6,926 bases of DNA, from contig CALKOE010000149.1 in the NCBI GenBank assembly GCA_938091985.1, positions 1 to 6,926 of the forward strand, read 5' to 3'. The notes below the pieces were generated by a model, which did not search any database, had not been told where the DNA came from, and worked only from the letters and a program-made list of their open reading frames with translations. Both the position numbers and the translations under genes were made by a program. Positions within the stretch are counted from its first letter, which is position 1. The number at the start of each line of letters is the position of its first letter. The stretch is from an uncultured Acidimicrobiales bacterium. GTDB lineage: Bacteria; Actinomycetota; Acidimicrobiia; Acidimicrobiales; Aldehydirespiratoraceae. Below are positions 5,094 through 6,926 of this stretch, piece by piece.

Positions 5094-6394
5094 GTCCGGT
5101 CGAACCCGACAATCCGTTGGCCCATGTCGAGGCTCGAGTCCAGCAGCGAGCAAAGGACCGAGCGCTCGACCTGGCCGATGACGAGTCCCAACGACTCCTC
5201 GCCAGCTTCATCGACGAGGAGATCCAAGCGTGGAACGACGACCATCGGCGTGGTCTTCGGAGCCACCCTCTCAGCGAACCCTCGCTCGTGGCCGAACGGG
5301 CCCTTCGCAATCTCACGGGCTACGGCCCCCTCGGGCCCCTTCTGGGCGACGACGACGTGTGGGAAATCATGATCAACGCGCCAACCGCGATCTTCGTGAA
5401 GCGCCATGCCGGCCGTTCGGGGTACCACCACGAGGTGTTCCACGACGACGAACACGTGACGCGCACCTTGACCAAGATCCTCGACGACTCGACGCAGGCG
5501 CACCGCAAGCTCGATTCGAGCGAGGGGCTGCAAGATGCGCAGCTGGACGACGGCGCTCGACTCCACATCGTCCACGCTGATGTCGCCCGAGGCGGCCACA
5601 TGGTGATCAACATCCGAAAGTTCACCGGCGTGGCGATTCGAAGCCTCGACGAACTGGTTGATCGTCGCATGCTCACGAACGACGCGGCGCAGTTCCTGAG
5701 AGCGTGCGTGGAAGCGAGGCAGACAATCGTGTTCGCGGGCGCACCAGGTGCCGGCAAGACCACGATGCTCAGCTGCTGCGCTGCCGAGCTCGATCCCTCC
5801 CTGCGGGTGGTCGTGGCCGAAGAAGTGTTCGAGGCCGACATTCCCTTGCCCAACGTCGCCAGCATGCAGACCCGAGCACCCCGCAGCGATCGCCCCGGAG
5901 TCGACCTCCGTCGTCTCGTGGCCGGCTTCCTCCGAATGGCACCGGATGTCGCGATCGTCGGTGAAGTGCGCGACCGAGAGGCGCTGCCACTCCTGTTGAC
6001 CCTCTCCTCAGGGGTGAAGGGATTCACCACCATCCATGCCGGTTCGGCTCGACAGGCGCTGACTCGGCTCCGCTTCATCTGCCAGCTCGCCGACACCAGC
6101 AACGATCTCCCGATGTCAGCACTCACCCAACTGGTCGCAGAGTCGGTCGACGTCGTCGTCCACTGTGTTCGCTCGACCGAGGGGCCACGGGTCTCGTCCA
6201 TCGTTGCTGTCGAAGACCTCACCGCAGCATCCGAGGGCGCACAGTTCACAACGACCGAAGTCTTCCGTCGAGAAGCTGACGGACGACTCGAGTGGACCGA
6301 GACCTACCCGGTCCGGCTCGGCCAGTCGCTGACGCACACGGGTAGAGATCTCCGCGACATCCTCCGCACGACAACGATCGCGAGCCCGAGGTGA
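5090..6394 (+). CDS. cpaF: Flp pilus assembly ATPase CpaF/TadA (type II/IV secretion ATPase)
   Basis: This 434-residue hexameric secretion ATPase powers assembly of Flp pili at the cytoplasmic face of the membrane. An N-terminal helical part leads into the N-terminal domain with the family phrases GYGPLGPLLGDDDVWEIMIN and LDDGARLHIVHAD, then INIRKF. The catalytic domain has a complete Walker A (G217-A-P-G-A-G-K223-T-T), acidic residues in VVAEEVFEA, Walker B with E292 in IVGEVRDREA, and the His box H316 in FTTIHAGSARQALTRL. All key residues are present, so the enzyme should be active, unlike the neighbouring CpaE P-loop. Length is typical. It begins in an ATGA overlap with cpaE behind a good Shine-Dalgarno, and its TGA overlaps the GTG of tadB. 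PilB/VirB11 relatives share the fold, but the neighbours and the His-box wording support CpaF. Confidence 0.95.
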   Translation: MSPVEPDNPLAHVEARVQQRAKDRALDLADDESQRLLASFIDEEIQAWNDDHRRGLRSHPLSEPSLVAERALRNLTGYGPLGPLLGDDDVWEIMINAPTAIFVKRHAGRSGYHHEVFHDDEHVTRTLTKILDDSTQAHRKLDSSEGLQDAQLDDGARLHIVHADVARGGHMVINIRKFTGVAIRSLDELVDRRMLTNDAAQFLRACVEARQTIVFAGAPGAGKTTMLSCCAAELDPSLRVVVAEEVFEADIPLPNVASMQTRAPRSDRPGVDLRRLVAGFLRMAPDVAIVGEVRDREALPLLLTLSSGVKGFTTIHAGSARQALTRLRFICQLADTSNDLPMSALTQLVAESVDVVVHCVRSTEGPRVSSIVAVEDLTAASEGAQFTTTEVFRREADGRLEWTETYPVRLGQSLTHTGRDLRDILRTTTIASPR

Positions 6395-6926
6395 TCCCGC
6401 TGACTCTCGCGATGACAGCAGCACTCGGGACGTTCTGGCTGTTCACAGCGGTCGTGTTCGGATGGAGCGGCGTCGGCACAGGCCCTCGCACGCGCCCTCG
6501 ACGGCGGGTGGGGATCAACATGACGTCGTGGCTCCGTCAGGCGGGTCTCGACGAGGTCGATCCGCGCGAGTTTGCATCGGTCGTCCTCGCGCTCTTCGTT
6601 CTCGCCGCACTCGGCGGCTTCGTGGTCTTCGGCCGGCCCCTCCCGGCACTACTGATCGGCGCGTTCGGTGCCTCGTTCCCGATTGCTGCGTACCGACGTC
6701 GACGCCAGACGAATCGGCTGCGCTCGCACGAGGCCTGGCCGCGGATGATCGAAGAGATCAGGGTGCAGACCTCTTCGCTCGGACGATCGATTCCTCAGGC
6801 GCTGTTCGAGGTTGGGCGCCGCGCGCCGGTCGAGATGCGGCCCGCGTTCGCCGCGGCCCATCGAGAATGGCTCCTGACCACCGATCTCCCGCGCACCTTC
6901 GGAATCCTGAAGGACCGGCTCGCCGA
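6391..6926 (+). CDS. tadB: Flp pilus assembly protein TadB, T2SSF platform protein (3' end outside window)
   Basis: The frame opens at a GTG in a GTGA overlap with the cpaF stop and stays open to the window end, giving 178 residues; a later in-frame ATG at 6412 is an alternative start. Predicted membrane helices lie at about residues 5-25 and 62-101 (probably two closely spaced segments), with a basic linker rich in Arg at 33-39 between them. After the basic stretch RRRR at 102-105, a cytoplasmic helical domain begins: HEAWPRMIEEIRVQTSSLGRSIPQAL (113-138), the hallmark opening of the T2SSF domain in TadB. TadB and TadC form the inner-membrane platform that couples the CpaF motor to pilin extraction. 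The partner tadC should follow just to the right. TadC is the alternative identity, but position directly after cpaF and the N-terminal helices favour TadB. Confidence 0.85.
   Translation, partial: MIPLTLAMTAALGTFWLFTAVVFGWSGVGTGPRTRPRRRVGINMTSWLRQAGLDEVDPREFASVVLALFVLAALGGFVVFGRPLPALLIGAFGASFPIAAYRRRRQTNRLRSHEAWPRMIEEIRVQTSSLGRSIPQALFEVGRRAPVEMRPAFAAAHREWLLTTDLPRTFGILKDRLA

Noticed and set aside
4559..5599. 346-codon open frame on the minus strand
   Set aside because: It lies wholly antisense to cpaE/cpaF, which have complete motifs and coupled starts. Its protein has no recognisable domain; long antisense frames are expected in GC-rich DNA.
5320..6249. 309-codon open frame on the minus strand
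   Set aside because: Antisense to the catalytic core of cpaF; Ser/Arg-rich composition typical of a shadow frame.
1..6926. CRISPR arrays, tRNA or rRNA genes, insertion sequences
   Set aside because: No regularly spaced repeats, cloverleaf-like segments, transposase motifs or terminal inverted repeats were seen; nearly all of the window is accounted for by the listed genes.

Overview
The window is high-GC, densely coding DNA that looks like chromosome from an actinomycete (Actinomycetota). Three things point there. One gene encodes a maleylpyruvate-isomerase-like enzyme of the mycothiol-dependent superfamily. Another encodes a DUF222/13E12-type HNH endonuclease-like protein. The Tad/Flp pilus genes use the CpaE-like ATPase without P-loop lysines that is familiar from actinobacteria. 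A member of the Acidimicrobiia is my best guess from overall protein flavour, but that is inference.

Left part (1-2617, all + strand): the 3' part of a DUF222/HNH gene cut by the window edge, a complete phytanoyl-CoA-dioxygenase-like Fe(II)/2-oxoglutarate oxygenase gene, and a complete MDMPI/DinB-like gene. They follow one another closely (9 bp and 84 bp gaps) but share no obvious pathway.

Middle (2618-3054): a 75-bp convergent gap with a perfect 7-bp dyad, then a small minus-strand gene for an excisionase/BldC-like winged helix-turn-helix protein. An 83-bp divergent region follows, holding two sets of short direct repeats spaced about one helical turn apart and a 14-bp palindrome. These are plausible operators linking the HTH protein to the pilus operon.

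Right part (3055-6926, + strand): the beginning of a Tad (Flp/type IVc pilus) assembly operon in the order cpaB (SAF domain), cpaE/tadZ, cpaF/tadA, tadB. All three junctions are 4-base stop/start overlaps (ATGA, ATGA, GTGA), so the genes are almost certainly co-transcribed and translationally coupled. CpaE would localise the machine, CpaF would power it, TadB is the inner-membrane platform (cut by the window end), and CpaB is the membrane-anchored accessory protein. The tadC, pilin and prepilin peptidase genes are expected further to the right.

I found no CRISPR array, tRNA, rRNA, transposase or wholly novel system. The most interesting points are the regulatory architecture between the HTH gene and cpaB, and the missing P-loop lysines of CpaE.
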